A DNA stretch of 64,000 nucleotides from Rikenellaceae bacterium (GTDB taxonomy: Bacteria > Bacteroidota > Bacteroidia > Bacteroidales > Rikenellaceae), in NCBI GenBank assembly GCA_015059945.1, contig SUZJ01000001.1:248001-312000 (forward strand), given 5' to 3'. The number at the start of each line of letters is the position of its first letter. Position 1 is the stretch's first letter. Positions 18,663-27,544 of the stretch are shown here, one piece after another. The notes under the pieces are model-generated. The model saw only the letters and a list, made by a program, of their open reading frames with translations. It had not been told where the DNA came from and made no database searches. The translations under genes and the position numbers were made by a program.

Positions 18663-18781
18663 CTGTTAAGAAGGTACGACCAAGCACCCATACAGACATA
18701 AGCACACCCACGCAAAGATGCGTGGGCATTTAGTGTGCCTATTGTCCGTCTGTATTATAATTTGGTCGTTTTACTTAACAG
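18663..18781. ncRNA. Multi-segment hairpin, candidate structured RNA or palindromic element
   Basis: Five collinear complementary blocks: CTGTTAAG (18663-18670) with CTTAACAG (18774-18781); CGACCAA (18677-18683) with TTGGTCG (18762-18768); ACAGAC (18692-18697) with GTCTGT (18748-18753); GCACA (18702-18706) with TGTGC (18734-18738); CCCACGC (18707-18713) with GCGTGGG (18720-18726). Together they form a rod about 119 nt long with internal loops and a 6-nt terminal loop. Strand and function are unknown; no reverse transcriptase or other partner gene is adjacent. Confidence 0.45.
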
Positions 18782-18944
18782 AACAACAGCCTAAATGCCA
18801 TCTATAAACACTGCGTATCTCGCATATGTTACCACAAATATACAAAAATTACTCAATATAATGCTGTGAGAAATATAATTATTTATAATTCTTGGGTTGG
18901 TAGTTTCGACCAATAAGCCGTAGTTTTGTATTTGGGCACAAAAT

Positions 18945-18976
18945 AAGGGCAACCGTTATCACAATCGGTTGCCCTT
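18945..18976 (+). terminator. Rho-independent terminator in intergenic region
   Basis: AAGGGCAACCG (18945-18955) pairs with CGGTTGCCCTT (18966-18976), followed by TTTTTT. A -7-like TAGTTTTG lies at 18921-18928, so a very short transcript could end here, or it ends transcription coming from the hairpin at 18663-18781. Confidence 0.7.
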
Positions 18977-19433
18977 TTTTCGTCCCTCGAGGGCCAAACA
19001 GCTAAGGGAGAAACACTGAACTTCTGAGCCAGCCACAAAAAAATTAAGCAAACACACGCACTTGGCTCATTTCCAGAAATGCCCTCGACAGGGAAATCTT
19101 GATATGTTGTTGGACGAAATTTCGTCTTAAAGAAGCAACCCCGACAAAAGCGGTTGGGGTTTTCGCCCCGTCAAAATTGCTTCTCGCTCCCCTCACATCC
19201 CGTCTGTTTTTTTTGGTCAAAAGTTGGGGAGTTGGGTCGGTGAGGAGATGGTGATTCTTCACGTCTTCTATATATATGATGCAAGAGCGACGCAAAACGT
19301 TGCATCGCTCTCGAAATTTTTTTCACATTTTTTTGATTTTTTTGCCAAATCGGCCTCAGAGTGGCCTCTGGGCGGGGGCGGGCGCTGAAAAATTTTTACC
19401 CAAACATTGTCCCCACTCTCCTGATTTTGCCCA

Positions 19434-20468
19434 TTAGTCCAGTTCGCCCAACTCGGCCAAGTACTCGGCTGCGGCACGTTTGAAGTGCTCGACAGTCTCG
19501 GCCAGCGAAACAAACGACTTGCCACCGGCAGCGTTCTTGTGGCCACCACCGCCAAAGTAGCGTCGGGCAAACATATTCACATCGACCACGTCGCCACGCG
19601 AGCGCAGCGATACGCGGATGAACTTGCGAGTCTCGATAAAGAGGGCCGAAATCTTAACGCCCACAATCGTAAGCGGATAGTTCACAAACCCCTCACTGTC
19701 GCCCAGCTGGAAGTTATAGCGGCGCATCTCGCGCTCCGAAAGGTCGATATAGGCGGCTCGGCCATTCTCGATGAGCTCCATCTTGCGGCCCAGCGAGTAG
19801 CCCAGCAGCTTAACTCGGCTGGCGGTGTAAGAGTTGTAGACTGCGGTATTAACTTTGGGGATGTCGAGCCCACGTTCAAGTAGTACCGCCACGGCCCTCA
19901 TAAGGTCGGGGGTGAGGTAGCTGAACGAGAAGTTGCCCGTATCGGTCATAATGCCTGCATACAGATTTTCGGCAATGGCCACGCTGATAGCCTCTGTGCC
20001 CGCCAATGCACTGATTATGTTGTAGGTAACATAGGCGGTCGAGCACCAGTGGGGGAACGAAAATTGGAGCGCAAACTCGTTGGGGGGCATCAAGTGGTGG
20101 TCGATGAGGATGCGTGGCGCATTGGTATTGGCTTCGAGGGCTTCGGTGAGCGAGTCGAGTCGGTCAATCTTGTTGAGGTCCATAATAAAGACCACCTCGG
20201 CCTGGGCCACAACTTGTGCGGCCAGTTCGGGTTGCTCTTTGGCCACAATCATCTTGTCGATGCCGGGCATCCAATCCAAGAAGGCAGGATAGCGGTTGGG
20301 TACCAAGCAGGTAACGGTGTGTCCCATCTTGCCCAGCACCTCGGCCCAAGCGAGCGACGAGCCTATGGCATCGCCGTCGGGATTGGTGTGGGTAACAGTG
20401 ATAATGCGTTTGGGGCCACCTGCCAGATAGCCTTTCAGTTGCTCTATTTTGTCCAAAAAATCCGTCAT
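19434..20468 (-). CDS. nrnA: DHH/DHHA1 phosphoesterase, NrnA-like oligoribonuclease/pAp phosphatase
   Basis: 344 aa. The DHH domain has THTNPDGDAIGSSLA (about 26-40), MDLNKIDRL and the signature IDHHL (about 140). A DHHA1 domain follows with the C-terminal FGGGGHKNAAGG (about 308-319). NrnA-type enzymes degrade 2-5-nt RNA fragments and dephosphorylate pAp; some relatives cleave cyclic-di-AMP intermediates. It is divergent from the EF-G paralogue. A minus-strand -7 box (TATCTTTG, 20477-20484) lies so near the ATG that the transcript may be almost leaderless. Confidence 0.88.
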   Translation of the reverse strand: MTDFLDKIEQLKGYLAGGPKRIITVTHTNPDGDAIGSSLAWAEVLGKMGHTVTCLVPNRYPAFLDWMPGIDKMIVAKEQPELAAQVVAQAEVVFIMDLNKIDRLDSLTEALEANTNAPRILIDHHLMPPNEFALQFSFPHWCSTAYVTYNIISALAGTEAISVAIAENLYAGIMTDTGNFSFSYLTPDLMRAVAVLLERGLDIPKVNTAVYNSYTASRVKLLGYSLGRKMELIENGRAAYIDLSEREMRRYNFQLGDSEGFVNYPLTIVGVKISALFIETRKFIRVSLRSRGDVVDVNMFARRYFGGGGHKNAAGGKSFVSLAETVEHFKRAAAEYLAELGELD

Positions 20469-20515
20469 AACAGCAACAAAGATATAAAAACATTTGAAAT
20501 ATCAGCCCCAATCTG

Positions 20516-20545
20516 TTTGATTTCCGAAAAATGTGAGTATCTTTA
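20516..20545 (+). promoter_or_regulatory. Promoter of the EF-G paralogue
   Basis: TTTG (20516-20519), 18-nt spacer, TATCTTTA (20538-20545), about 50 nt before the ATG. One base off the -7 consensus. Confidence 0.6.
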
Positions 20546-20595
20546 TGGGCTCTTAGAGAGTAACAACCGAAAACTAATCATAAAAACACCAAACA

Positions 20596-22746
20596 ATGAA
20601 AACTTATCAAACCAAAGACCTCCGCAACGTAGCAATCGTTGGCGGTGCGGGTTCGGGCAAGACTACTCTTGCCGAGGCTCTTGCTTTTGAGGGCAAACTT
20701 ATCGATCGTAAAGGTAGCGTTGATGCCGGCAACTCTCTGTCAGACAATACCGAGTTGGAGCAGGCTCAGAAACGCAGTATCTATCCTACCGTTTTGTACA
20801 CCGAGTTCCAGAACCACAAATTCAACTTTATCGACACTCCCGGTGTTGATGACTTGTGTGGTGGTGCTTTTTCGGCTTACAAAGTTTGCGACCTGGCAGC
20901 TCTGGTAATCAACGGCCACGACGGTTTTGACGTTGGTAGCGAGATTCACAGCCGCTATGCAGCTCAGGTTAAAGCTCCTGTTGTAGGTATCATCAGCCAG
21001 CTCGACCGCGAGGGTTCGAACTGGGACCAGATTTACGAGTCGCTCAAGAGCAATTCGCCCATCTCGCCCGTAATCGTTCAGTATCCCGTTAACGCAGGCG
21101 CAGGTTTCGACGCTATCGTTGACGTGCTGACTATGAAGATGTACAAGGCCAAAGACGAGAACGGCAATCAGGAGGTTCTCGACATTCCCGCATCGGAGGC
21201 TGACCGCGCAGAGGAGTTCCACTCGGCTCTGTTGGAGGCTGCTGCCATCAACGATGAGGCTCTGATGGAGAAATTCTTTGAGACCAACGACCTTACTCCC
21301 GACGAGATTCGTCAGGGCTTGAGGGATGGTGTTGCAGGTCGCGACTTTATGCCCGTATTCTGCTGCTCGGCCAAGAAGAGCTTTGGCATCAAACGCATCT
21401 TGGAGTTCATCATCAACGTATTGCCCGATCCCGCATCGGCTCGTCCTATGACCGACGTTGAGGGTAACGCTGTTGCAGCTGATGCAAATGCAGCAACCTC
21501 GATTTTCGTATTCCGCAGCGCTGTTGAGCAGCACGTGGGCGAGGTTAGCTACTTCCGCGTAGTAAGTGGCAAACTGACCGAGGGTATGGAGCTTACCAAC
21601 CCCCGCAATGGTAACAAAGAGAAGATTTCGCAGATCTTTGCTGTTGCAGGCAAGAAACGCGAGAAAGTTAGCGAGATGGTTGCCGGCGATATCGGCTGCA
21701 CCGTTAAGCTGAAAAATACCAAAGCAAACGACACTCTGGGCGTTGGTGATGTTGCCGAGATTTCGCCCATCGCATTCCCCGCACCTCGCTACCGCGCAGC
21801 TATCAAGGCTACCGACCAGAACAACGAGGAGAAACTGGGTGAGCTTCTGAACCGTATCAAACAGGAGGATTTGACCTACAAGGTAGAGTACTCGAAAGAG
21901 TTGAAACAGACTATCGTTCAGGGTCAGGGTGAGACCCACATCAACCTGCTGAAAACCCTTGTGGCTGCACAGAAGATTGATGTTGAGTTCTCGGCTCCTA
22001 AGATTCCTTACCGCGAGACTATTACCAAGGTGGCTGCCGCTAACTACCGTCACAAAAAACAGTCGGGTGGTTCGGGCCAGTTTGGTGAGGTACATATGAT
22101 TGTTGAGCCTTACTACGAGGGTATGCCCGAGCCCAGCAAGTACAAAGTTGATGGCCGCGAGTTGATCGTTAACATCAAGGGTAAAGAGGAGTACACTCTC
22201 GATTGGGGTGGCAAACTGATCTACTACAACGCTATCGTTGGTGGTGCTATCGATGCTCGCTTTATGCCCGCTATCTTGAAGGGTATCAGGGAGAAACTCA
22301 ACGAGGGCCCTCTGACCGGTTCGTATGCTCGCGATATCCGCGTTATCATTTACGATGGTAAGATGCACCCCGTAGATTCGAATGAGATTTCTTTCGTACT
22401 GGCTGCTCGTAACGCCTTCAAGGAGGCCTTCCGCAACGCAGGTCCCAAGATTTTGGAGCCTATCTATGACGTTGAGGTATTTGTTCCCAGCGAGAATATG
22501 GGTGACATTATGAGTGACCTGAACGGCCGTCGTGCAACCATTATGGGTATGAACGCCGAGGGTAAATATAGCAAACTGAGCGCTAAGGTGCCTCTGGCAG
22601 AGCTCTATCGCTACTCGACCACCCTGAGTGCTCTGACTCTGGGCCGCGCAAGCTACACTATGGAGTTTGCTTCGTACGAGCAGGTACCTGCTGATGTTCA
22701 GGATAAACTCTTGAAAGCTTACCAAGAGGAAGAGAAAGACGAGTAA
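20596..22746 (+). CDS. fusA2: Elongation factor G paralogue (EF-G2 type) with altered GTPase motifs
   Basis: 716 aa with the EF-G domain order (G, II, III, IV, V), including the domain IV/V segments YRHKKQSGGSGQFGEV and GSYARDIRVIIYDG. The start MKTYQTKDLRNVAI and P-loop VGGAGSGKTT (15-24) resemble the second EF-G of gut Bacteroides. Canonical GTPase residues are changed: the catalytic His of DTPGH is Val (DTPGVDD, 80-86), and the guanine-specifying NKxD reads SQLD (134-137). As I recall, the B. thetaiotaomicron EF-G2 supports translocation without GTP hydrolysis and matters in the gut. A single gene with its own promoter, followed by a structured element also found after thyA. Confidence 0.9.
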   Translation: MKTYQTKDLRNVAIVGGAGSGKTTLAEALAFEGKLIDRKGSVDAGNSLSDNTELEQAQKRSIYPTVLYTEFQNHKFNFIDTPGVDDLCGGAFSAYKVCDLAALVINGHDGFDVGSEIHSRYAAQVKAPVVGIISQLDREGSNWDQIYESLKSNSPISPVIVQYPVNAGAGFDAIVDVLTMKMYKAKDENGNQEVLDIPASEADRAEEFHSALLEAAAINDEALMEKFFETNDLTPDEIRQGLRDGVAGRDFMPVFCCSAKKSFGIKRILEFIINVLPDPASARPMTDVEGNAVAADANAATSIFVFRSAVEQHVGEVSYFRVVSGKLTEGMELTNPRNGNKEKISQIFAVAGKKREKVSEMVAGDIGCTVKLKNTKANDTLGVGDVAEISPIAFPAPRYRAAIKATDQNNEEKLGELLNRIKQEDLTYKVEYSKELKQTIVQGQGETHINLLKTLVAAQKIDVEFSAPKIPYRETITKVAAANYRHKKQSGGSGQFGEVHMIVEPYYEGMPEPSKYKVDGRELIVNIKGKEEYTLDWGGKLIYYNAIVGGAIDARFMPAILKGIREKLNEGPLTGSYARDIRVIIYDGKMHPVDSNEISFVLAARNAFKEAFRNAGPKILEPIYDVEVFVPSENMGDIMSDLNGRRATIMGMNAEGKYSKLSAKVPLAELYRYSTTLSALTLGRASYTMEFASYEQVPADVQDKLLKAYQEEEKDE

Positions 22747-22755
22747 AAACGCATC

Positions 22756-22856
22756 TAATCGGCGATTTCGTCGTTGCACTGCGACAAACCACCTCCTCAT
22801 TTGCGAAAGTAAACTGCGGAGGTGGTTTTCTTGTGCGCCTTGATCTCATCCGATTA
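22756..22856 (+). ncRNA. Structured 3' element, copy B (after the EF-G paralogue)
   Basis: Outer helix TAATCGG/CCGATTA (22756-22762 with 22850-22856); main stem AAACCACCTCC/GGAGGTGGTTT (22786-22796 with 22818-22828); inner helix TTTGC/GTAAA (22800-22804 with 22809-22813). The loop TCATTTGCG-n-AGTAAACTGCGG matches copy A after thyA (15190-15282), as do the flanks GGCGA...CGTTRCACT and GCCTTGA. The main stem differs in sequence but keeps pairing. Confidence 0.6.
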
Positions 22857-23024
22857 TCTGTGTTTTGTGTTGCTCGCTGACTCTTCGGTCAAACAGACGC
22901 CAACAACCCGTTCTGCACAGGCAGGGCGGGTTGTTTTTGTTGTGGGGTGGGTGTGTTGTAAAAGGGTGTGGGCGGGTGAAAAGTGTCAAAAAGGGCGCTT
23001 ATATAAAAATAGGTGTGCGGGGAT

Positions 23025-23055
23025 TTTGAAAATCCGAATCGAATGCGTACTTTTG
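23025..23055 (+). promoter_or_regulatory. Promoter of the lipA-lipB-recJ operon
   Basis: TTTG (23025-23028), 19-nt spacer, TACTTTTG (23048-23055), 27 nt before the lipA ATG. Confidence 0.8.
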
Positions 23056-23082
23056 CCCTAATTGGAAAAGTAGTGTTTGTAA

Positions 23083-23961
23083 ATGCCCGATTTGAAAAAT
23101 AAGGTAGTCAGAGAACTCAAGCCCGAGTGGCTGAAAATCAAGCTCCACGATGGGGCTGGCTATGCCGAGGTTGCTCACATTGTCGAGCGACACGGTTTGC
23201 ACACAATTTGCAGCAGTGGCAGGTGCCCAAACAAGGCCGAGTGCTGGAGCCGCAAGACCGCCACATTTATGATTCTGGGCGATATATGTACCCGAGGCTG
23301 CAAGTTTTGCGCTACTCCTACGGGTAGGCCTCTGCCCGTTGATAAGGATGAGCCCCAGAAGGTGGCCGAGTCGATTAGGCTTATGGGGCTGCGCCACGCA
23401 GTGATTACCTCGGTCGATCGCGACGACCTGCCCGATGCGGGTGCCGACCACTGGCGCAGGGTTATCGAGGCGATTAAGGTGGTCAATCCGAACACTACGG
23501 TAGAGGTGCTGCTGCCCGACTTTGACGGCAGGCCCGAGCTGATGGATGTGGTGATTGGGGCCAAGCCCCACATCTTGGGCCACAACCTCGAGACCATACG
23601 CAGAATTACTCCGCTGGTGCGCTCGAAGGCCAAGTATGACACCTCGCTCAAAACATTGGCCTACTTTGCCCAGAGCGGTATTCCGACCAAGAGCGGCCTG
23701 ATGGTGGGCCTGGGCGAGAGCCACGAAGAGGTGTTGGAGGCAATGAGCGACCTGCGCAAGGCGGGTGTAGAGATTGTTACCCTGGGCCAGTATTTGAGGC
23801 CTACGGCCAAGCACTATCCGGTGGATAGGTATGTTACCCCAGAGGAGTTTGACCAGTTTAAGGCCGAGGGGTTGGCGATGGGATTTAAGTACGTGGCAAG
23901 TGCACCGCTGGTTAGGTCGTCGTATCTGGCCGACCAGGCAGTTGAGGTGTGTGCCAAGTAA
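23083..23961 (+). CDS. lipA: Lipoyl synthase
   Basis: Radical-SAM enzyme that inserts two sulfurs into octanoyl groups on lipoyl domains. Both iron-sulfur motifs are present: the auxiliary-cluster cysteines in CSSGRCPNKAEC (about 44-55) and the radical-SAM CTRGCKFC (about 69-76). The C-terminal serine ligand region APLVRSSY is intact. 292 aa, normal. It is first in an operon with lipB (20 nt downstream), which supplies the octanoyl substrate. Confidence 0.97.
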   Translation: MPDLKNKVVRELKPEWLKIKLHDGAGYAEVAHIVERHGLHTICSSGRCPNKAECWSRKTATFMILGDICTRGCKFCATPTGRPLPVDKDEPQKVAESIRLMGLRHAVITSVDRDDLPDAGADHWRRVIEAIKVVNPNTTVEVLLPDFDGRPELMDVVIGAKPHILGHNLETIRRITPLVRSKAKYDTSLKTLAYFAQSGIPTKSGLMVGLGESHEEVLEAMSDLRKAGVEIVTLGQYLRPTAKHYPVDRYVTPEEFDQFKAEGLAMGFKYVASAPLVRSSYLADQAVEVCAK

Positions 23962-23981
23962 TTAGAGTAGCAAGGATAGGT

Positions 23982-24704
23982 ATGGCAACCGAGGAGCGCG
24001 AGATAAATGTTGTAGACGTAGGCACAATGGGCTACGGCGAGTGCTGGGAGCTGCAACAGAGGCTCTTCGATGAGGCTATTGCTACGAAGAAAAAGGGCGA
24101 GAGGCCCGAGCAGTTGGTGCTGCTCGTTGAGCATACGCCCGTATATACACTCGGCAAAAGTGGCCACGAGAGCAATCTGCTGGTTGCCGAGACGTTCTTG
24201 AAGAGTATAGGTGCGGAGTTCTACCACATCGACCGTGGGGGCGATATTACCTTTCACGGCCCCGGTCAGATTGTAGGCTACCCCATTTTGGACCTCGAGC
24301 AGTTGGGCATTGGGCTTAAGAGCTACATTGGTGCCATCGAGGCAGCGGTGATTGACACTATGGCCGAGTGGGGCATAGTGTGCCAGACCGTCGAGGGGGC
24401 AGCAGGAGTGTGGATTGTAGAGCCCGGCCGCCCGATGCGCAAGGTGTGCGCTATCGGAGTGAAGAGTTCGAGGTGGGTGACTATGCACGGCTTCGCACTC
24501 AATGTGAATACCGACCTGAGGTATTTTGACTACATCAACCCCTGTGGGTTTGTAGACCGCACGGCAACCTCGATGGAGAGGGAGCTCGGCGAAAAAGTCG
24601 ACGTGGAGATTGTAAAACAGAGACTCCTGTCGCACCTGGCTAAGAAGTTAGACGCAAATAAAATAAATACTAAAAGATTATGCCAATTGACAAACGTTGG
24701 GTAA
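23982..24704 (+). CDS. lipB: Octanoyl-[acyl carrier protein]:protein octanoyltransferase
   Basis: Transfers octanoate from ACP to lipoyl domains, the step before LipA. Motifs: HTPVYTLGKSG, RGGDITFHGPGQIVGYPI, the catalytic Lys in KVCAIGVKSSRWVTMHGFALN; the usual Cys is in YINPCGF. I chose the ATG at 23982 (MATEEREINVVDVG). An earlier in-frame ATG would overlap lipA and adds residues with no family match. The 3' end overlaps recJ by 25 nt, so translational coupling is likely. Confidence 0.95.
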   Translation: MATEEREINVVDVGTMGYGECWELQQRLFDEAIATKKKGERPEQLVLLVEHTPVYTLGKSGHESNLLVAETFLKSIGAEFYHIDRGGDITFHGPGQIVGYPILDLEQLGIGLKSYIGAIEAAVIDTMAEWGIVCQTVEGAAGVWIVEPGRPMRKVCAIGVKSSRWVTMHGFALNVNTDLRYFDYINPCGFVDRTATSMERELGEKVDVEIVKQRLLSHLAKKLDANKINTKRLCQLTNVG

Positions 24705-26440
24705 TCAAGCAACAGGGCGAGAGCGACAAGGTTGCAACCCTTGCATCGCAGCTCAGTATCCCCCCTGTGCTTGCCAACTTACTTGTACAAAGAGGCATAG
24801 AAACTTACAACGAGGCAACGAGGTTCTTTAACCCCAAGCTCTCTGACCTCCACGACCCATTCCTGATGAAGGATATGGACAAAGCTGTGGAGCGCATCGA
24901 TAAGGCTGTACGCAATAATGAGAAGATTATGGTGTACGGCGACTACGATGTAGATGGCTGTACGGCTGTTGCGCTGGTTTATACCTTCCTGCGCAGCAGA
25001 GGACATCAAAACCTCACCTTTTACATCCCCGACCGTTATACGGAGGGGTATGGTGTGTCGATACCGAGTATCGACTATGCCGAGCGTAAGGGCGTGAGCC
25101 TTGTTATCGCACTCGACTGCGGTATCAAGGCCGTTGAAAAGGTTGACTATGCCAACACAAAGGGGATAGATTTCATTATCTGTGACCACCACCTGCCAGG
25201 CGACAAGATTCCAAACGCTGTGGCCGTTCTTGACCCCAAGAGGGAGGACTGCCACTACCCGTTTGACGAGCTGTCGGGCTGCGGTGTGGGCTTCAAACTG
25301 ATGCAGGGTTATGCCCAGAAGAAGGGTATTCCATTCAGCGAGGTCGAGAAGTTGCTCGACTTGGTTGTTGTGAGTACCGCTGCCGACATTGTGCCACTGA
25401 CGGGCGAGAACCGCATCTTGGCCTACTATGGCCTGCGCCGACTCAACGAGGCTCCTCGCAAGGGCCTGCACTCGATTATCCGCATCTGTGGTCTGGACAA
25501 ACACCTCATCACCATCGACGACATCGTCTTTAAGATTGGCCCACGCATCAACGCAGCGGGCCGTATGAAGGTCGATCCCAACGATCCCGATGCAGCTCCC
25601 TCGGGCGGCCACAAGGCTGTGGAGATGCTCATCGAGCGTAACGAGGCTGCGGCCGAGAAGTGTGGCGATATTATCGACGAGTTCAACCAGAACCGCAAGA
25701 GCATCGATAGGGATGTTACGCAGGAGGCTCACGATATTATCGAGAGGAGCGCCGAGATGAAGTCGCACAAGAGTATCGTCATCTACAATCCCAAGTGGAT
25801 GAAGGGTATTGTGGGTATTGTGGCATCGAGGCTTATCGAGACCTACTACAAACCTACGGTGGTGCTCACGATGAGCAACAACTTTGCTTCGGGCTCGGCC
25901 AGGAGTGTTGCGGGCTTTGACCTCTACCAGGCTATTGAGTCGTGCTCCGACCTGCTTGAGAATTTTGGTGGCCATATGTACGCAGCGGGCTTGACGATGA
26001 AGCCCGAGAATGTCGAGGAGTTCACCCGCAGGTTCCACGCCTATGTAGAGGAGCACATCGACCCCAGCCTGCTTGTGCCCCAGGTGGATATCGACTCGGA
26101 GTTGCTGTTTAGCGACATTACCCCCTCGTTTAGGGCTATCTTGTCGCGCTTTCAGCCCTTTGGCCCAGGCAACAATGCGCCTGTGTTTGCAACCAGGGGT
26201 GTTAGCAATAGGGGCGACGCCAAACTGGTGGGTGCCGAGGCCGAACACCTGAAGATGGACTTGACACAGAGGCAGAAACCCAATACTACCATTGGCGCTA
26301 TTGCCTTCCAGCAGCCCACCCACTACGAGTGGATTCGCAACGGTAGGCCCATAGATGTTTGCTACACCATTGTGGAGAACCACTACCGCGGCACCACTAC
26401 GCCCCAGTTGAGGGTTAAGGATATCAAGCCGCTGAAATAG
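24680..26440 (+). CDS. recJ: Single-stranded-DNA-specific exonuclease RecJ
   Basis: 586 aa 5'-3' ssDNA exonuclease used in recombination and mismatch repair. DHH motifs: VYGDYDVDGCTA (about 92-103), ALDCGIK, ICDHHLPGD (about 167-175), then the DHHA1 part (GIVGIVASRLIET, FGGHMYAAGLT) and an OB-like C-terminal domain (PFGPGNNAPVF). Length and order are typical. It starts inside lipB, an unusual partner set shown only by the overlap. A strong terminator follows. Confidence 0.96.
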   Translation: MPIDKRWVIKQQGESDKVATLASQLSIPPVLANLLVQRGIETYNEATRFFNPKLSDLHDPFLMKDMDKAVERIDKAVRNNEKIMVYGDYDVDGCTAVALVYTFLRSRGHQNLTFYIPDRYTEGYGVSIPSIDYAERKGVSLVIALDCGIKAVEKVDYANTKGIDFIICDHHLPGDKIPNAVAVLDPKREDCHYPFDELSGCGVGFKLMQGYAQKKGIPFSEVEKLLDLVVVSTAADIVPLTGENRILAYYGLRRLNEAPRKGLHSIIRICGLDKHLITIDDIVFKIGPRINAAGRMKVDPNDPDAAPSGGHKAVEMLIERNEAAAEKCGDIIDEFNQNRKSIDRDVTQEAHDIIERSAEMKSHKSIVIYNPKWMKGIVGIVASRLIETYYKPTVVLTMSNNFASGSARSVAGFDLYQAIESCSDLLENFGGHMYAAGLTMKPENVEEFTRRFHAYVEEHIDPSLLVPQVDIDSELLFSDITPSFRAILSRFQPFGPGNNAPVFATRGVSNRGDAKLVGAEAEHLKMDLTQRQKPNTTIGAIAFQQPTHYEWIRNGRPIDVCYTIVENHYRGTTTPQLRVKDIKPLK

Positions 26441-26744
26441 TGGGAAGGGGAGATAGTAGAATACCTATTATATATATAGCATAGCCGATAAGGGCTCGCC
26501 ACGCCAGAGAGATTGGGCGTGGCGAGCCTTTTTTTGTGTGGTTGGGGGCACTTGAGGAGAGTGCTCGGATTGCCCACCGAATGTTCATATTTTCATTTTA
26601 GTAGTCACAAAAGGGGCGAATTGGGCAAAATTGACAACAAAAGTATGAATAATAGAAAATAATTTGTATCTTCGCATTGCTCTTGTACCCCAACTTTGTA
26701 CGAGGGAATGAATGATTGTAAACTACTAAAAAACAAACAAAACT
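26441..26744. other. Intergenic region after recJ
   Basis: 304 nt. Holds the recJ terminator (26493-26535) and, further right, AT-rich sequence with a weak -7-like TATCTTCG (26667-26674), 70 nt before the next ATG. Nothing else is evident. Confidence 0.5.
26493..26535 (+). terminator. Terminator of the lipA-lipB-recJ operon
   Basis: Perfect 13-bp GC-rich stem GGCTCGCCACGCC/GGCGTGGCGAGCC (26493-26505 with 26516-26528), 10-nt loop, T7 tail. Confidence 0.92.
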
Positions 26745-27425
26745 ATGAAAAAACTTATCGTAACATTGGCAGCAATGGTGCTTGCAACAAGCGCATTTGC
26801 ACAGTTGAACTTTGGTGTTAAGGTTGGTGGCAACCTGGCAAACATTAGCGGTATGGTATCGGAGGATAGCGGCCTCGATTGGGGCGATATCGCTACTGTT
26901 GAGCCCAGCCAGTCGATGAAACTTGGTCTGAACGCAGGCGTGTATGCCGAGTATATGGTTATGCCTATGCTGGGTGTGCAGGTTGAGGCTAACTTCTCGA
27001 TGCAGGGTGTTAATACAAAGGTTGAGAGCAGCTCGTCGCTGCTGGGTGGCTCGTCGACCACTTCGCAGGCCTGGGCAGCTAACTATGTGAATATCCCCAT
27101 CTTGGCAAAACTTCACTTTGGCCCCATCCGCGCTTTCGTGGGTCCCCAGCTGGGCTTTGCAACTGGTATTAACACCACCACCAAAACCGTCACCGGCGAC
27201 AATACCAATACCCAGGAGGATGTTGTTGAGGACTACAACAGCTTCGACTTCTCGCTGGTGCTGGGTGCGCAGTACAAACTGACCGCCAACATTGGTGTTG
27301 ATGCTCGCTACAACATCGGTATGACCAACGTGTTCCCCGCAGTTAAGAACAACAACGACGAGGTTATTACCGAGGCTTGGGGCAAACAGGGTGTTCTGCA
27401 GGTTGGCGTATTCTACGAGTTCTAA
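26745..27425 (+). CDS. Outer-membrane beta-barrel protein (porin family)
   Basis: 226 aa. Signal peptide MKKLIVTLAAMVLATSAFAQ, then alternating amphipathic strands (LNFGVKVGGNLANISG, YVNIPILAKLHFGPIRAFVGPQLGFATG) ending in GVFYEF with a terminal Phe, the signal for outer-membrane insertion. This is the eight-stranded PorT/OMP_b-brl type that is abundant in Bacteroidota. Function unknown. A similar gene lies 119 nt downstream but has its own promoter-like box after an intervening terminator. Confidence 0.85.
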   Translation: MKKLIVTLAAMVLATSAFAQLNFGVKVGGNLANISGMVSEDSGLDWGDIATVEPSQSMKLGLNAGVYAEYMVMPMLGVQVEANFSMQGVNTKVESSSSLLGGSSTTSQAWAANYVNIPILAKLHFGPIRAFVGPQLGFATGINTTTKTVTGDNTNTQEDVVEDYNSFDFSLVLGAQYKLTANIGVDARYNIGMTNVFPAVKNNNDEVITEAWGKQGVLQVGVFYEF

Positions 27426-27462
27426 TCCAATAGGACTAAAATAAAAAAACTAACCACAAACT

Positions 27463-27496
27463 TAATCCCGAAAGGTAAGCACACCTTTCGGGATTA
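27463..27496 (+). terminator. Terminator after the first beta-barrel gene
   Basis: Perfect 14-bp stem TAATCCCGAAAGGT/ACCTTTCGGGATTA (27463-27476 with 27483-27496), 6-nt loop, T-run after it. Confidence 0.92.
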
Positions 27497-27502
27497 TTTT
27501 TA

Positions 27503-27510
27503 TACCTTTG
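27503..27510 (+). promoter_or_regulatory. -7 box of the second beta-barrel gene
   Basis: TACCTTTG directly after the preceding terminator and 34 nt before the ATG. No clear -33 element. Confidence 0.55.
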
Positions 27511-27544
27511 TGGTAGGTTACACCCCTTCCAAAAGGCCAAGAAA

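Larger units (their letters stand above)
18557..19433. other. 877-nt gene-free region rich in inverted repeats
   Basis: I see no convincing gene. The region holds an inverted repeat TAAGTTAAAC (18571-18580) with GTTTAACTTA (18612-18621), a large hairpin (18663-18781), a terminator (18945-18976), the 14-bp palindrome GACGAAATTTCGTC (19113-19126), a weak hairpin AACCCC/GGGGTT (19136-19161) and T-tracts before the nrnA-like gene. An 83-codon open frame at 19044-19295 on the minus strand has no protein-like character. Confidence 0.6.
22747..23082. other. Intergenic region between the EF-G paralogue and lipA
   Basis: 336 nt containing structured element B (22756-22856) and the lipA promoter (23025-23055). 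The middle part (22860-23020) is GT-rich with no gene or clear structure. Confidence 0.6.

Noticed and set aside
18663-18781. Retron msr-msd or group II intron remnant
   Set aside because: The rod shape is suggestive, but no reverse transcriptase or branching-G context is present within several kb.
19044-19295. 83-codon minus-strand frame
   Set aside because: It crosses a palindrome and several small repeats and has no start context or protein-like composition.
20740-22800. Long antisense open frame over the EF-G paralogue
   Set aside because: Same effect as above; the sense frame carries all EF-G domains.
24779-26383. Long antisense open frame over recJ
   Set aside because: RecJ motifs are complete on the plus strand; the antisense translation has no recognisable features.
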